A DNA stretch of 64,000 bases, taken from Chytridium lagenaria (lineage: Eukaryota > Chytridiomycota > Chytridiomycetes > Chytridiales > Chytridiaceae). Each line of letters begins with the position of its first letter. Position 1 is the stretch's first letter. A program made the translations under genes and the position numbers. This document shows positions 11,817 through 24,311 of the stretch, piece after piece. The stretch is from positions 86,056 to 150,055 of the forward strand of contig JAHLKC010000098.1 in NCBI GenBank assembly GCA_025449115.1, in the 5' to 3' direction. The notes beneath the pieces were generated by a model. It was not told where the DNA came from and made no database searches. It saw only the letters and a program-made list of their open reading frames with translations.

Positions 11817-13027
11817 AAAAAAAGAAAGTGTAATAAAATCTTTCTTATGTCTCGACAACGATCTCAATGACAGTTTTCTCGTTAGCCTCGACGACGACAA
11901 CATTCTCAGAGGTAACAGTATCCTCGGGAGGTACGCCGGCCCTTTGCCGGTCTCGACGACAAGAACAACAATAACGGTTTCGTCGACAGGAAAAATTTAA
12001 AGAGACATCATTCTCCTTACCTGGTGCGTTATGCTGATTGTTTCGTTGGACAGGGAAGGAAGAAGGACGCTTTCTCCCCATTCCCATGCACAACTTCCTA
12101 TCCATGGCTTGGGTTCTGCCAAAGAAAAATAATCCAGTCGATGTTTTAACTAGGTCGTAAACTAATTTAATGTTCATTGTGTTGTACTTCCTAACTTAAT
12201 AGTAATCGTGTTGTAGTCCTTAATTATATTATCTTTTAGTTATGCAAAATTCTGACTACATCGTAATCCTCAACTGAACTAATCTTCTAATGTCCCCTTA
12301 ACTCGCTTAGTCAAAACAGAATGGAATGATAGCCAAGTACTACTTTTCATCGAATGTTTTTGAAGTCTTTGCTTTATGAAAGAAAGTTAACAAATAATAA
12401 TTGATTTTACTTGATTTATTTGGCTTATGAAATGTTAAACTTGTTTCTTACAAGCCTTACTATAGGAGCGTAACGTAACTATAATGAGACTGATTATGTC
12501 TTCAATGTCAAACCACCCAGCGCCTTTATACTAGAACTTCGATATGAAAAAGGATATGCTGGTTCTTGTTGCTTTTGCTATTACCGAAAAGTATTGATAA
12601 CTTATTCGCTTAGGCAACACGTTTTTAAATAGTTATTATAGATGTGTGCTTCCACTTATAAGCAGAGGTGAACAAGTGTTGCTTCTTTTCTCATTTAATA
12701 TATGAGTGCATTTATCTTCATTTACGGACCCTTTTGTAGCTTCAGACGCCTCGCTAATTGAGGAGGCAATTCATTGAGGTCTTCAAGGACTCTAATAAAA
12801 TATGAGCACGTCCTTAAGTTGCATATTCTGGATGCGAAATGTGAACCGTAAGCTTTGGCATACATGCTTTATTATATCATCACCGCTGTATCTGTTGTAC
12901 GCTGTATTATATTTAGTATGTGAACGTTGGCGCATGCCGTTAGCAAGTGTATACCTTCGCGGTACATACATACTAACCTTTTTAAATCTTTTGGTAGAGG
13001 TTGAATAAAGAAAAACTTTCAAGGAAC
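11817..13027. other. AT-rich intergenic region with weak ORFs only
   Basis: This 1.2 kb stretch is mostly AT-rich. A minus-strand ORF at 11845-12177 encodes a Cys/Arg cluster (SCRRNRYCCSCRRDRQRAG) followed by a Val/Glu-rich tail; it may be a small gene but has no recognised family. A plus-strand ORF at 12802-13008 is hydrophobic (68 residues) and also unrecognised. Nothing else is supported. Confidence 0.35.
11845..12177 (-). CDS. Small ORF with Cys/Arg cluster, uncertain
   Basis: This is a 110-codon open frame with a CRRNRYCCSCRRD cluster and the ending VVVVEANEKTVIEIVVET. It overlaps no other gene and lies just downstream of, and antisense to, the end of the membrane-protein gene. There is no family match by eye, and it may be a chance ORF. 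Confidence 0.15.
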   Translation of the reverse strand: MNIKLVYDLVKTSTGLFFFGRTQAMDRKLCMGMGRKRPSSFPVQRNNQHNAPGKENDVSLNFSCRRNRYCCSCRRDRQRAGVPPEDTVTSENVVVVEANEKTVIEIVVET

Positions 13028-15101
13028 ATGGCATCCCAAGACGATGCCATTCCAAGCCTCTTCTTCTGGATGACGGCAGGCGCGCTCTGCTTTTCCTCAT
13101 CCCTTGCCGCCATCAGCACTTGGGAGCTCTTATCAGGCGACGCCACCATCTCCATTCATCTCACGAGAACATCTATTGCACAACTGGTGGTTCCTGACAT
13201 CCTTGCCTTCGTCGCTGCATGGCGGCTTCGTTACATCACATCAGGAAAGGCCAGATGGGAGAATGAACCTCGCAGGCTTCTTCTTGGTATTATGATAGCA
13301 CAGTTTGCAGCAGCATTTATCGTGATGGTTGGATTGGTGGGTGAGCACGAGTCAAGCAGGCAACTGACAAAGGAATTAGGTCCAAACAGGGGAGAAGCCG
13401 GGAGGCAGCAGAGCGCTATTAGCGTTACTCGTATTGCTAATTAGCATTTCCAGGGAGACGGTGGCCACTCGTAAACTGCAGGCTGCAGATGAAGCTACAA
13501 ACCCAGACGAGCAAGAACCGTTATTACAGCAACGCCAAAGAGAAACTTCAACCAGGAACGGGGCTTTCACAGCGACAGTCGGACGCCAGTTCTTTGTGCT
13601 GGTTCTGTGGATGCTGATTGCATATTCGGCGATGCAAAGGGCGCTGGATAGCGTTGTTTTCCCTCCAGCTGGGAAGCTCGTCCGAATCAGAGGTGGAAAC
13701 CAAATGGTTCACATTCAGTGTCAGGGTGAAGTGTCGGATAAGAATGCGCCAACTATTCTTTTGGAATCTGTGGGTAGCCTCATTGACTGGAAAATATCTT
13801 GTAGTCTTACAATATTTAGGGCCTCTCCATTCCAAATGTCTTATCCTGGAAATACGTCATCGGGCCTTTGTCCAATATCACGAGGGTTTGCAGGTACCTT
13901 TTTGAATCCTGCTTTTTTTTTTTTCCTTTATTCTTTAATCAGTCTCAACGTTTCATTCCTGCTCTTTATCCTTCAACATTCTCTCGCGGCTTTTCTTCTA
14001 TTACGCCTTTCTTTTCCACTCTTTCCCCTTTTTTAATCTTCATGTACAAATGCTCGGTTTTCGTCCTTCACAGCATCGACCGTCCGGGCTATGGTGCATC
14101 GGAAAGCGGACCTCTCCCACAAACCACGTCCAACATTGCAGAAGTCATGAAACTGGCCATTGATGAGGCCGGTGAGCCCGGCCCGTTTGTCCTGGTTGGC
14201 CACTCATTTGGTGGCTACAATATTCGATCTTTTGCTCACAGTAAGTTAGCTTTTTCATGAATAAGATATTAACTATTGAATAGCTAACCCTCAAATCACC
14301 GCCGGCATCGTCTTTCTCGATGCAAGCCACGAGGATGCTGTGAATATTGCTGATGAAATTGATCCGGTGAATTTGCCGGGGACGAATATGCGCAAAGAGG
14401 AACTATCGCAGGTGGGGAATGGGGTTGTGTGGGGGTTGATGGCGCCGTTTGGGTTGGATAGAGTGCTATTAAAGCCCATTTTTGAGAGCCTTTGGAATAT
14501 TAAATTGAGGCCTATTGATGCAGCGGCTATCTTTAATGGAAAGTTTCCTAAGGTAGGGAAATGATTTTTATCAGAATTTTTACGGGGAAAGATGGCGAGA
14601 GTTTTTAACATTTCGAAAACTAAGGCCATCACAAGCGAACTCATTCACTATGTTTCCACCTCTGCTGACCAAGCCCGTGCCACCAAACCCCCACGTCCAC
14701 GCAAGGACCTGCCCGTTTCCGTCGTTGTCTCCGACCTTCTCATCGCCGGCTCTTGTGACCGACCAGATGCTCCTACCGATGTACCATGCAATAACGCAAA
14801 CGCTACTGCAACTGCGCATTATAGATGTCAGAAGGATCTCGCAAAAAGTTTATCGGAGGACTCGAGTTTCTACGTAACGCGAGGTGGGGCAGGGCATTTT
14901 GTGATGCTGGATGACCCAACGACCGTCATATCAGCAGTGGTGGATACTTTTGAGAGAGCATGGAGGAGAATCGCGGCGATGAAGGATGGAACGGGGGTTG
15001 TGGAGGGTTTGGGAGATCTGAAATTGGACCTAGTTGAAGACATGCAGGATGATGACGATGAGCTTGAATTTGAAGAAGAAGAGCCTGAGTACGATCTGTA
15101 G
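13028..15101 (+). CDS. Membrane-anchored alpha/beta hydrolase
   Basis: The protein starts MASQDDAIPSLFFWMTAG (ATG 13028). The N-terminal ~110 residues hold three or four hydrophobic helices. After an intron ending near 13454, a further helix (FFVLVLWMLIAYSAMQRAL) precedes the hydrolase fold. There GGNQMVHIQCQGE and PTILLES form the first strands, and SIDRPGYGASESGPLPQT (14073) is the typical strand-loop. The nucleophile elbow is VLVGHSFGGYNIRSFA (Ser near 14208), VFLDASHEDA follows, and GGAGHFVMLDDP (about 14884) supplies the catalytic His. The Asp is probably in the SVVVSDLLIAG region. The C-terminal tail is strongly acidic (DDDDELEFEEEEPEYDL). The substrate is unknown; an ester or lipid hydrolase in an endomembrane is plausible. 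Splicing around 13790-14073 is uncertain and contains a pyrimidine-rich intron. Confidence 0.75.
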
Positions 15102-15262
15102 GTTGTAACGCTCTAAATGGCAAGGGAATAATAATATAATACTACTCATCGATTCATGATGAAATGGAGTTTGGTCAATTTGTCCACATTTGACAAAGAC
15201 GGCTTGATCACAGAATTTTATTTATATAGTCATCCCTCTTCCTTTTCATATGTACAGTTGTG

Positions 15263-16622
15263 ATGGCGATCAAGGATAACTACTGCGTTGTTTGTTGCAT
15301 ATGCGTCACTGGCCCAAGACTCGACATCCCAGAATCCGTTTTAGAGCAGCTGCAGCGAGTGAGAGGTTAGTTGGTAAAACTTTCTTTCCTAAAATAAACT
15401 ACTTTTTCAAGGCTATGATCTCAACACGAACTGGATATCGCCGATCGGACGTTCAGATAACAACTTTAGCCTTCGTTATGCCAAAAAATCAAATGCGTCT
15501 GATCTTGAATGGGACGAGACTCTAGAGTGGGATGTGCATGATGATGTGGACGGTGACGATATACCGGCAACCAGCACTTGGAGAATGAGAGATGATGAAG
15601 AGGGTACCTAAAAGAAAACCGACCGACGAGCTGACTCCTTGACATTTCCAGACCTTCCTGGTTTTTGCATTCACTCATCGTGCATGCTTCTCTTAAAGGA
15701 CGCCATGGAAAAGGCCGGACACCACCTTGACGATCTTTCACCTGTCCTCCTAACGTCATGGCACAACCACCTTCTTTTCCCCCGCAAATGCGGTCCACCT
15801 TATGTTGACATCTTCCGAGAAGCTTGTGAACAATCTTTCGACCTCTCTATACGAAACATGTGGATGATATACCCAACTTGGGAGTTAATTGAGGATTCTT
15901 TGGATGACATTGAGGACGCGGATGATATTGATAAGCCGATGGACGAGGACGAGCTTTCGACAATGTTTTGGGATCAAGGTTGGGGAGATTATCCGGGAGT
16001 AGCCCGGCTGATAAAGAGGCGATGGACACAAATGACTTACGCTTTCCTCGCCTCCACTGCCCCCGTCATGATGAATTCAGTTGGTTCTCCAATCCAACCT
16101 CTTCTTGGTCCACTTCCTGTAGATTTATTGGACACGATTTTACAGTATATCGATGCGGAGGACGTGAGGAAGTTGGAAATGTTATCAAAGGGGTGGTTTG
16201 AGTTGCGGGACATGATGTGGGCAAAAGTTTGCGAGAAAGAAGGGTACGCGTGTATGCCTGGGGCGGAGATGGAAGAGTATAGGAACACAACAAAGACGTG
16301 GAAAGCGGTTTATTTCTGTGCAGAGTCGCGGAATCGTCGAAGAGTGGATAAAGTGATAAAATGGATTGTAGAACAAGTCGGGGATTCAAACAGAAAAAAT
16401 GGGGAACTTGACGATGATGTGTTGACAGCGTTGGAGAAGGTGTTGGAGCCTGTGATTGATCAGGAAGACCGTTCGGTTCGAGTGAAAACTATTATCGAGA
16501 CCATTGAAGGGAAGGTGGGTAGGGATTTGGACTGGATGGAGACGGTTTTGGTCACTTTGAGAATGCAGCAAAGTCTCGTCATCCTGTTCGGTTCATCTTT
16601 TTGGTTTGAAGTCATGGATTGA
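15263..16622 (+). CDS. F-box protein with a downstream-positioned F-box
   Basis: The protein starts MAIKDNYCVVCCICVTGPRL (ATG 15263). Two introns (about 15367-15411 and 15604-15650) separate three exons. The N-terminal third is acidic and contains ISPIGRSDNNFSL; then comes PGFCIHSSCMLLLKDAMEKA and a helical region. The F-box is LPVDLLDTILQYIDAEDVRK LEMLSKGWFELRD (about 16109-16210). F-boxes bind Skp1 in SCF ubiquitin ligases. The following motif, MMWAKVCEKEGYACMPGAEM, is typical of fungal F-box proteins. No LRR or WD40 substrate-binding repeats are present, so the target is unknown. The extreme C-terminus (LFGSSFWFEVMD) may read past the natural end through an unspliced intron. Confidence 0.7.
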
Positions 16623-17426
16623 AAGTGAATGAAGGAGAGTTTTCGCCTTGCTTGTAGTTCTGAATATACATGTCGCGCTGTCATAACAGTCACATATTGT
16701 GACGGAACTTAGCTATGAGCTTAATAATGTCGCGACAGTCACGACCTTTTAATGCATGAACTAATATGTTGACGAGATTCTCAACACAATAATAAAGTTT
16801 ATTCATTCGTCCGCCACAAGGCTGACTTCCGTGTCAACGAGTCATAACAGATGCACAATACAATTGACGTGGAAATGGCTGGGTACATCTGCTTAAGACG
16901 GAGAAGGAATATTAGAAATAGAGTCGTGTACGTTTGTATAAAATCGCGAAATCGTCGACAAGATGGAAAGTCGGGATTTCCATGACAATGTATATATTGG
17001 AAACTTGGTGAGGTGGATATGGTTCTATAACGGAATCCGATTATTTGGCGCCATAACGTATCGCGCCAACACGCTTCGCCATAAGATTGTTGCGCGACGG
17101 TTGAAGGAGTCACAATGGATATCACATGAAGATACACGTATAAAATTGTATGCTGGCTCGACCTTGGTTTGATATGATGGGATGAGTAATGAATGATGAG
17201 TTTTAGCTGACTTAATGAATTTTTTAATTCCAATTATTTTCTTTTCCAATTCCAAAAACATACTTCAATCGAAAACTTCGTAGACTGTTTATTCCTTTCT
17301 CCTCCCCCCCAAAAAAAAATACAAAAAGGACCCAAAAAAGATGCAATACAGATAAAAAAGTCCCATCCACATCCAACTTCACAGCCAATAATCTTTCCAC
17401 CTACCCCTTCACCTTTTCCAACAACG
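16623..17426. other. Intergenic region, nothing identified
   Basis: This is the space between the convergent F-box and Rab-GAP genes. A 144-codon minus-strand frame at 16799-17233 has no recognisable features and is not supported. The region ends in A/C-rich sequence that is probably the Rab-GAP 3' UTR. Confidence 0.4.
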
Positions 17427-20400
17427 TCAACAATCCCACAACCCCTCCACATCAACTTCATCCCTCTCTCCGTCAGGACTCCTCGCAGGGCTCCCACCCC
17501 CACTCCTCACCGAACTCCCTGAAGCGCTCCGTCCTCTCGTGGTCGGAACAGGACTCAACGATCTCGTCGGTAACGCTCCATCAGGTCTTGAAAGACCCAA
17601 TTCTATATTCACTCCAAGTCGTTCCCAGGCTGCAATGGTGATCATTTGACGAAACACTTCGAAAAGAACTTCGGCGCGTCCGAGGATATCTTCGAGGTCG
17701 AGGTTTCCAGAGAGGTCGTTGGTGAACTGGGAAAATAAGTAAGTCATAGGTTCATTTAAGTATCAGCATAGAAAACCTCCAGATAAAAAGACGGAAACCC
17801 CCAATTCAACCCCCCAATTTAACCACACAAACCGCACTTTTCAAGAAAAAACAAAAAAAACAAACCAACCCGTAACAAAAAAAATAAACAAAAACAAATA
17901 AACCAATATCTAAAGGCATAACCCTTCCTCAAAAACACACACAACCAAAACAACAAAACCCTTCCTCCCGCAAAATCAGCCCCCCCCCCAAAAAAAAAAA
18001 AAAACAAACTCACCTTCAAACACTCATCAAAAGCCTTACACTCCCCCATAATCTCCCCTCGATACCGATTCAAAATAGCAAGCGCCACAAAAAGATGAAA
18101 CTGTTTCGTAAACGGGCAAGCCCAAAGCACCTCCCACAACCTCATAATATCGTCAAACTCAAACTCGCGTTTAAACAAAACAAGGAGCCACCGAAAGCAG
18201 CAGAATAGGTTGATCGAGTCGATGCGCTCTAGAAAAAAAAAAGGAGAGGGGGTTAAACGGGTGAGGGAGGGAATAGGGGGGTCAGAGAACCAAGAGAAGA
18301 TGGGGTTTACCAAGATGCGCGTAAAGCGGTGGATCTACAAACTTGATCAGCAATTCCAGCAACTGCAACTGCCGTCTCATGCCACTCTGATCTCTATAAA
18401 AATTGAATTTCTAAAAGAAAACCCCAAAAAAAACGTCCATTAAAAACCTTCTCACCACCACATCAAAAAAAAAAAAAAAAAATAAATTAATCACCATCGT
18501 CTCCATCACCTCCACAAAACACCAAAACCCTTCCACCCTCCCTCATCACCGCCAGCACAGGTGCAAGCAAATCATTCATCCCCTGCACATACCCCAACTC
18601 AAAATTATACACCGTGTACGTAATCAATACGTCTTTCAGCATCTCGAGGTTTCGCGAAAACGCGGCGGGTGGCGTGGTAGGTGCAAGCTGGAAAACGTTA
18701 GAACAAAAGAGGGGGGGAGATAAAGGTATTACCTCTCCACTCGATAAAGGACCAGGAATGTGGATGGGTCGATCGTCGCCAGAGGTGCCAGCGAAAAAGG
18801 GGACGGTGCGGTCTGTTCTCACCACATCCTTTTCTGCACACAAAAAAAAAAAAGGGCGTCAACAACAAAAAAAAGACAAACAAACAAACACACTCAATTC
18901 CTTCCCAACACCACCCAAACCCAAACTCCACCAATTAAAAAAAAAACCCCCCAACCAAAAATATATACAAAAAAAGACAAACTCACCAACCCTATACCTC
19001 CGTTCCTTAATCTTACTCACCACATCACCATCCTCCTTCTCATCTCCAGCAAGCGCCTCCCCCTCCTCATCCAAAAACCCCTCCAGAACTTTTCGCCCGC
19101 TCCGTCGCCTCCTCCGTCGCGTCCGCCAAAATCGTTTTCCATTGCATCTTGGTCTCAACGTAGACACGGCTTACATAAAAAATAAAAAAAAAGAGTCAGA
19201 GGAGAAAAAGCGGTGGGAAGGAAATTATTACGTTTTCTCTTGCATAATATCGGCACGGATGCGTTCAGTCGAATCCCAGGGGTATACGTTAAGGAGGTAC
19301 TTCCATGCTGTGCTCCTCACATCATCTTCAAGGCCCTTAAAAAAATTTAAAAAAATCAGCTACTCCTCACATATCAACAAAAACGAAAACAAAACACAAT
19401 TTAAGCGGTTGGAGAATGTGTTGAAAACGGTTTTAAAAAAAAAAAAGTAACAACTGGCAAACTACTCACCCCGAAAAAGATCATCAACTTGACCTCCTCC
19501 GCACTCTTACTCAACTTCCCCTCCCCATCATACATCATAATCCATTCCTCCGCCCGTAACAGGTTTCTCAGTTCGATGATGACTTCTCCCAATCTACCAT
19601 AAAAGAAGAATGGCATTAACATCTACCAAAGACAACAAACAAACGACTCACCGCCAAAACCTCAAAATCCCTCGTCCTATCCACCTCCTTCACCTCAACC
19701 ACACTCGTCGTCTTCTTCTTCCCCAAAAACCCTCCAGCCCACTGCGCCAAATAATGTCCCGCACTGTCGTAATCGTTGAGCAGCGTCTCTGCTTCTTGGG
19801 AGGTCATAATAAACCCTCGGATTTGTTGAGGGATGTAAGGGAGGATTGGGCGTGCGAGGGGTGTTCGACGACTTGTTCTACCATTAAAAAAAAAAAGAGA
19901 CAAAGGGGGGTTAGGGAAAGAGGAGAGGAGAGAAAGGAAAAAAGAAAAAGTGTGTTTACTTGTAGTCGTTTGAGCAAATTTGGTGACTCGCGAAAACCGT
20001 TCAAAGGCATCCCACGCGCATGTCGTGTAATATCCTCAACCTTCTACACTCCCCCCAAAATAAACAATAATCAGAAACCAGTTTTTTTTAAAAAAAGAGT
20101 ATACGCACATTAGATATAGCCGGCCCCACGACAGCGGCCGCCACGCCAATCCCAAACGCTCCAAACTTGTAAATCAACGAACTCTGCGAAATAGGGAGCG
20201 CCATCGGCCATTCCCCCTTTTGCGTTGCTGTCGTCAACGGTTGACCTTGAACCGCTTCCAAAGACAAGGACGCGATGGAAAGCGATGAACCTGATGGAAC
20301 GATGGTGTAGACGATGGGTTGCGGGTCAGAGGTTGGGGTGGGTGGAACAGGTGATGCGGGGGGACGTGTGGAGACGGCGGAAAGAGGAGGGGCGACGATG

Positions 20401-21398
20401 GTGGAGGATGAAGGGGAGGTGGCGTCAAGAGAGGAGGTGGGGAGGATGAGACATTTGTGGATGGATTGGAACCATCGTCGGAGTTCGGTGATGGCTTCTG
20501 TAATGTCTAGATCGTGTCCGACTTCGTCGCGCTCGAACCAGAGTTCTGGGAGGTCTTGGAGGAGTGTGAGACGGACGAGACAGGCGGAGTCGCCGGAGGG
20601 GGTTAGAGTGAGGATGGGGTCAAGAGTAATGGTTTGGAGGTGGGAGATTGGGAGGAGGAGGATGCTTGTTGCTTCAAAGAGGGTGATGGGTGGTGTCGAT
20701 GCTGGTGGGGAAGGAGAAGGGGAGGGAGATGGATTGAGTGGCGTCTTGGACGGGGTAGATGGGGGGATCGAGGGTCACGGTGAGAGAGGCGAGGTGGGAG
20801 TGGAGGTCGTAAGGTGTTGTTTTGGAAACTATTGAGAAAAGTACGGATAGAGTGTAAGCATCATGAATGCAGCCCAGGTTGTGAAAAAATCGATGAGAAA
20901 GTGGAGGACCAAGTAGAGATGAAGCAAAGCATGCAGGCAACGTTAAAAGAATAAATACTGGCTGAAGTAAATACCGATACGAGTTCTTGCAGCGGCCTCA
21001 CGAAGAACAGCAAGGTCAGCTTTCGTCAAATCCTTTTTCGCAATGAATCCAAGAAACAATGTCTCCTTTCCTGGTTTCGTCGTCACCTCTTTTACAGGTT
21101 GAACCTCCTCCCATGCATCCGCATCGCCGTTGGCAGGAAGATGAGAGGAGGCCGTCACCAAAGAATCCGACGTGAAAGTATCCTCCTCTTGGGTCTTTGT
21201 AGGAGACGCCAATGACGAGTCATCGTTGAGAAGGTCGAGCATTTGAAGGGATTGTGGGTGATGATGGGCGAGAAAGAGGAAGCCGAGAGAGATGTCGGTT
21301 TCGGAGATACGTGTGGATATGTTGGATTTGGCCCAGAGGATGCGGAGGGACAGGTCCGTGCCCGGGTCGGGGTCGACTGTGAGGCGCGTTGATGACAT
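17427..21398 (-). CDS. Gyp7-like TBC-domain Rab GTPase-activating protein
   Basis: The protein starts MSSTRLTVDPDPG at 21398 (an in-frame ATG at 21422 is an alternative). The N-terminal module (RILWAKSNISTRISETDI, SLGFLFLAHHHPQ, ..FLGFIAKKDLTK) matches the Gyp7/TBC1D15 N-terminal region. SIHKCLILPTSS lies near 20455 and EAETLLNDYDSAGHYLAQWA near 19780. The TBC domain follows: AEEWIMMYDGEGKLSKSAEE (about 19520), AWKYLLNVYPWDSTERIRAD (about 19270), KDVVRTDRTVPFF (about 18815, Arg finger in DVVRTDR), YTVYNFELGYVQGMNDLLAP (about 18580, Gln finger in YVQG) and FDDIMRLWEVLWACPFTKQF (about 18110). The C-terminus at 17427 is Ser/Pro-rich. It should inactivate a Ypt7/Rab7-like GTPase on vacuolar or late endosomal membranes. 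At least eight introns are A-rich. A single-base frame break near 19090 disturbs the sequence just before the Arg finger. Confidence 0.85.
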
Positions 21399-21422
21399 CT
21401 TTTGGCTGTGATTGATGCACAA

Positions 21423-22159
21423 AAGGTATATCCTTGTCCGAAAAGGTTTCTTTGAATGATTTTTTCACTAGAGTTCTCTCAGTAGGGAGCCTCTGATGGC
21501 GGAGCACAGAGCAGAGTGCGATGTGGGTCGAGAAAAGAACGGACAAAGTTCCTGCTCCTCTGGATCACAAAGGGACAAGCGGAATGGAGCCAGTTGAGTA
21601 TACCTATATGTATAGAGAAATTAATTTTCAAGTATCCATAGGTGATGAGCAACAACTATATGGATGATGGATGATGGATGAGTTTAGATGGGTGAATAGA
21701 TGTATAGATGGATGAGGGTATACTATTGAATTAGATTTTAATGGCTATCCGACTGACTGACCGACTGAAAGAGCTTTTGAATGAGACAGTATCCCAACTT
21801 TTCTGTTTTGTTTCTATCAATTAGCTGTTTTCGTGGGGAATCTGTGGTGATGCCTAATTGCCCAGTTATGTACCAATATGCACATTGAAAGAAAGAAGAT
21901 TACAGCCAGATAGATTCATAGATTTGCAGTGTTCAAGATCACTGATCACTCACGCATGGAAAAAGGGCCGATATAATTGATGTTTTTCGCGTCCTTACTC
22001 TTTTCACTAAATCTTGATAAAATAGATCAAACCTGGACTCTCAACAAAAATTAGACGAAAAAAAACTCTTTCAACGAATGTCATGGCCCATTAATAATAA
22101 ATTAAAATGGACAAAACGGTATCAACCCGTGTGCAAAGGAACATTAAAAAAGAATGACG
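21423..22159. other. Intergenic region with GGATGATGGATG repeats
   Basis: There is no coding signal. Short GATG-type degenerate repeats occur at about 21657-21720. The region lies 5' of the Rab-GAP gene and 3' of the GT32 gene. Confidence 0.45.
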
Positions 22160-23517
22160 CTATGTAACTTGATTCTTTTTCCAAGAGCCCTTAAAGAGGT
22201 GTTCAACAAGGACCTTTTCCCGCCCATAAGTTGCCTGGATGTCCTGGTGCCCTGGAGGGACCCAACTCTTCACGTCGAAATCATTGAGTGAAAGTGCCCA
22301 GATTGGCATAAACCCCACAGTCCCAACCACCTCATACCTATACACCAAATCCTTTGGTTCCAAGTGTTTCAACTTTTTACTCCCCTCCATCCAATCCCCT
22401 TGATTCATCTTCAACCACGAATTCACAGCCCTTGTGAAAGCCCCTGGTCCCGTCCGCTCCAAGATTCCCATCTGCCATCCTTTAGGATCTTTGACGTTTT
22501 CGCCTGCCGATATGGAAGCCTTTTCTGCCGTGACGTCGTTAATGATTTGTAAAAGGAGGTGCCGGAGGAATGGATGACGGGGTCGAAATGCAAATGTCCA
22601 CTGACACCATTGTACCATTGCGGTGTAAGCATGGTGGAGTCGCTCTTTCTCTGAGCTGACAAAACCTTCCATTCCGACAAAGCCTTGAATGAGGGGAGCG
22701 GCTGGTTTTTTCTTTTGCGGCCTTTTTCTCCTGTCCGATGATGATGACGACACGGAAAAGGTGCCTGAAAGGTTCCCAATGCCGTAGCCTCTCTCCATGC
22801 CACGAAGCCTTACTTTATCGTCAAAGGCGGCATCCCACACGTTTACATTTGTTACTGGTCTCACATCACTGTCGGCGTATATTCCACCATGGAGATAGAC
22901 GATGAGGTAACGCCAAAAGTCGGTCCGCTCAACAGTGCGGTCGAAAGAATCGTAAACTTTGAGAGCGTTTGGAAGGAGAGAAGGGGGTCTTTGGATTTTG
23001 AGAGAGAGACGACGGCGTTGCGCATGTCGGCATCGTCATAAAGAGTGATGGTAAGGTTTGGATTGGTGGTACGCCATGCTGCAATGTTCAAGGCAACGGA
23101 AGGTTCCAAGTTGTCTTTGTCAGGGACGGTAAGGTGTACAATTCGAGGTATGGTGTAAGGGTTTTCGATATTCGACTGGGACGAATGGGGTGCAAAGGGT
23201 GGAATTGAGGGCTCGATTAGAATGGACAGATTTGAAGGAATGTCACTAGTGGAAAGAGAATCGTCAACAGCAGTCACTATAGTGTTGTTGTTGTTGGTGG
23301 TGGTGGTGGTGGTGGTGGTGTTGGTATCGATGATGTTGTTGGTGGCGGTGATGGTGGTTGTTGGTATGAATAGAATTTGAATGATGATAAAGGCAATGCA
23401 GACCATCACCATGATGAAGACAGCATTGAGACGGGTGAGGCTAAAGCAGCCTCTTGTGCAAGAGAAAGCACCACGACGACGAGGAAGATGATGGTGCTTG
23501 AGGTCGCTAGAGTCCAT
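22160..23517 (-). CDS. GT32 family (Och1-like) type II membrane glycosyltransferase
   Basis: The protein starts MDSSDLKHHHLPRRRG at 23517. A short basic cytosolic tail is followed by one signal-anchor helix (VFIMVMVCIAFIIIQILFIP), then a Thr/Asn stem encoded by a GTT/GGT microsatellite. The catalytic domain has IPRIVHLTVPDKDNLEPSVA, NIAAWRTTNPNLTITLYDDA, and then VERTDFWRYLIVYLHGGIYA with the DXD-type DSD (about 22862-22900) that binds metal and sugar nucleotide in GT32 enzymes. WCQWTFAFRPRHPFL, TGPGAFTRAVNSWL and ..VPPGHQDIQATYG follow. It probably transfers a hexose (mannose in Och1) in the Golgi. Between YDDADMRNAVVSLS and VYDSFDRTVERTD the frame breaks within a TC repeat near 22990-23005; one added or lost base restores the family alignment. 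Confidence 0.8.
23289..23335 (+). repeat. GTT/GGT microsatellite in GT32 stem
   Basis: Trinucleotide repeats (GTTGTT.., then GGTGGT..) encode the Thr and Asn tract of the glycosyltransferase stem on the minus strand. Confidence 0.8.
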
Positions 23518-23950
23518 CTTAATGGTTTGGGTATCTTCTTTCCCTATATTAATGTATATAAATAAATAGATATGATTCTTTATAGTATAATGACACTTGT
23601 ATATAGTAGGTCATATAATCTATGGGGTATTACCTATAGAGGAAGCAAGGTTGGATAGGATAATAATATGAATGAATGGAATGTACCTATATGTATATTA
23701 ATAGCATATAATTATTGTATTATATGTATATAGGAAGAGTATTATGTATAAAAGTAATAAATAATAAGTGATATATAAGTAATAAAAAAAGGATGAATGT
23801 TGTGTTACAGTTTCTTGTAATACACACAAGTGTTTTGTCTAAATATACAATTGTCACCTTCAAATTTCAAGATGTCTAACAAAATATGATCCTAAATAAA
23901 TACATACAAGCCTTTCTTATACACATACATCGTACGTTGCAGTCTTGTGT

Positions 23951-23954
<4 letters not shown>

Positions 23955-23981
<27 letters not shown>
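23955..23981 (+). repeat. (AC)13 microsatellite
   Basis: A perfect AC dinucleotide run of about 13 units lies in intergenic DNA. Confidence 0.9.
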
Positions 23982-23983
<2 letters not shown>

Positions 23984-24121
23984 CACATATTACATAATAA
24001 TAAACGTACAAACTCAAAAGAGAGATGGATTTAAATATCTAACACCTTTATATATTTAAGAACATGCCCCCCCTTCATTTCCATTTACTATATACTATAT
24101 AATAAATAAATACTGCTCCTT

Positions 24122-24176
24122 CATTTCCTTTCCTTTCCTTTCATTCCATTCCATTCCATCCATCCATCCATCCCTC
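24122..24176 (+). repeat. TTTCC / ATTCC / ATCC short tandem repeat
   Basis: Consecutive TTTCC, ATTCC and ATCC units drift from one to the next, about 130 bases before the first identified LRR-receptor exon. Confidence 0.75.
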
Positions 24177-24311
24177 ATTCATTTATTCATTTCTTGTTTT
24201 TATTTCTTGTTTCCTTTTCCATCCCTTTTACTTATACAACAGAGTCATCCCAGATACATACATCACTTTTATATTCTTAATTAAAGAAAACCTGTTCTTG
24301 ACATACAGAAC

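Larger units (their letters stand above)
23518..24311. other. AT-rich intergenic region with microsatellites
   Basis: There is no coding signal apart from a possible unseen first exon for the LRR receptor. Contents are TATA-type repeats (23560-23780), an (AC)n run, and a CCTTT/CCATT/CCATC tract at about 24122-24176. It lies between divergent genes, so both promoters should be here. Confidence 0.5.

Noticed and set aside
16799..17233. 144-codon minus-strand open frame
   Set aside because: No recognisable motif and lies in probable 3' UTR space between convergent genes.
18614..19450. 278-codon plus-strand open frame
   Set aside because: It is antisense to the Gyp7-like exons and made of Lys/Thr/Ser-rich translation of A-rich introns.
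20314..20835. Gly/Arg-rich plus-strand open frame
   Set aside because: Antisense shadow of the Rab-GAP N-terminal exons, whose minus-strand frame aligns with the Gyp7 family.
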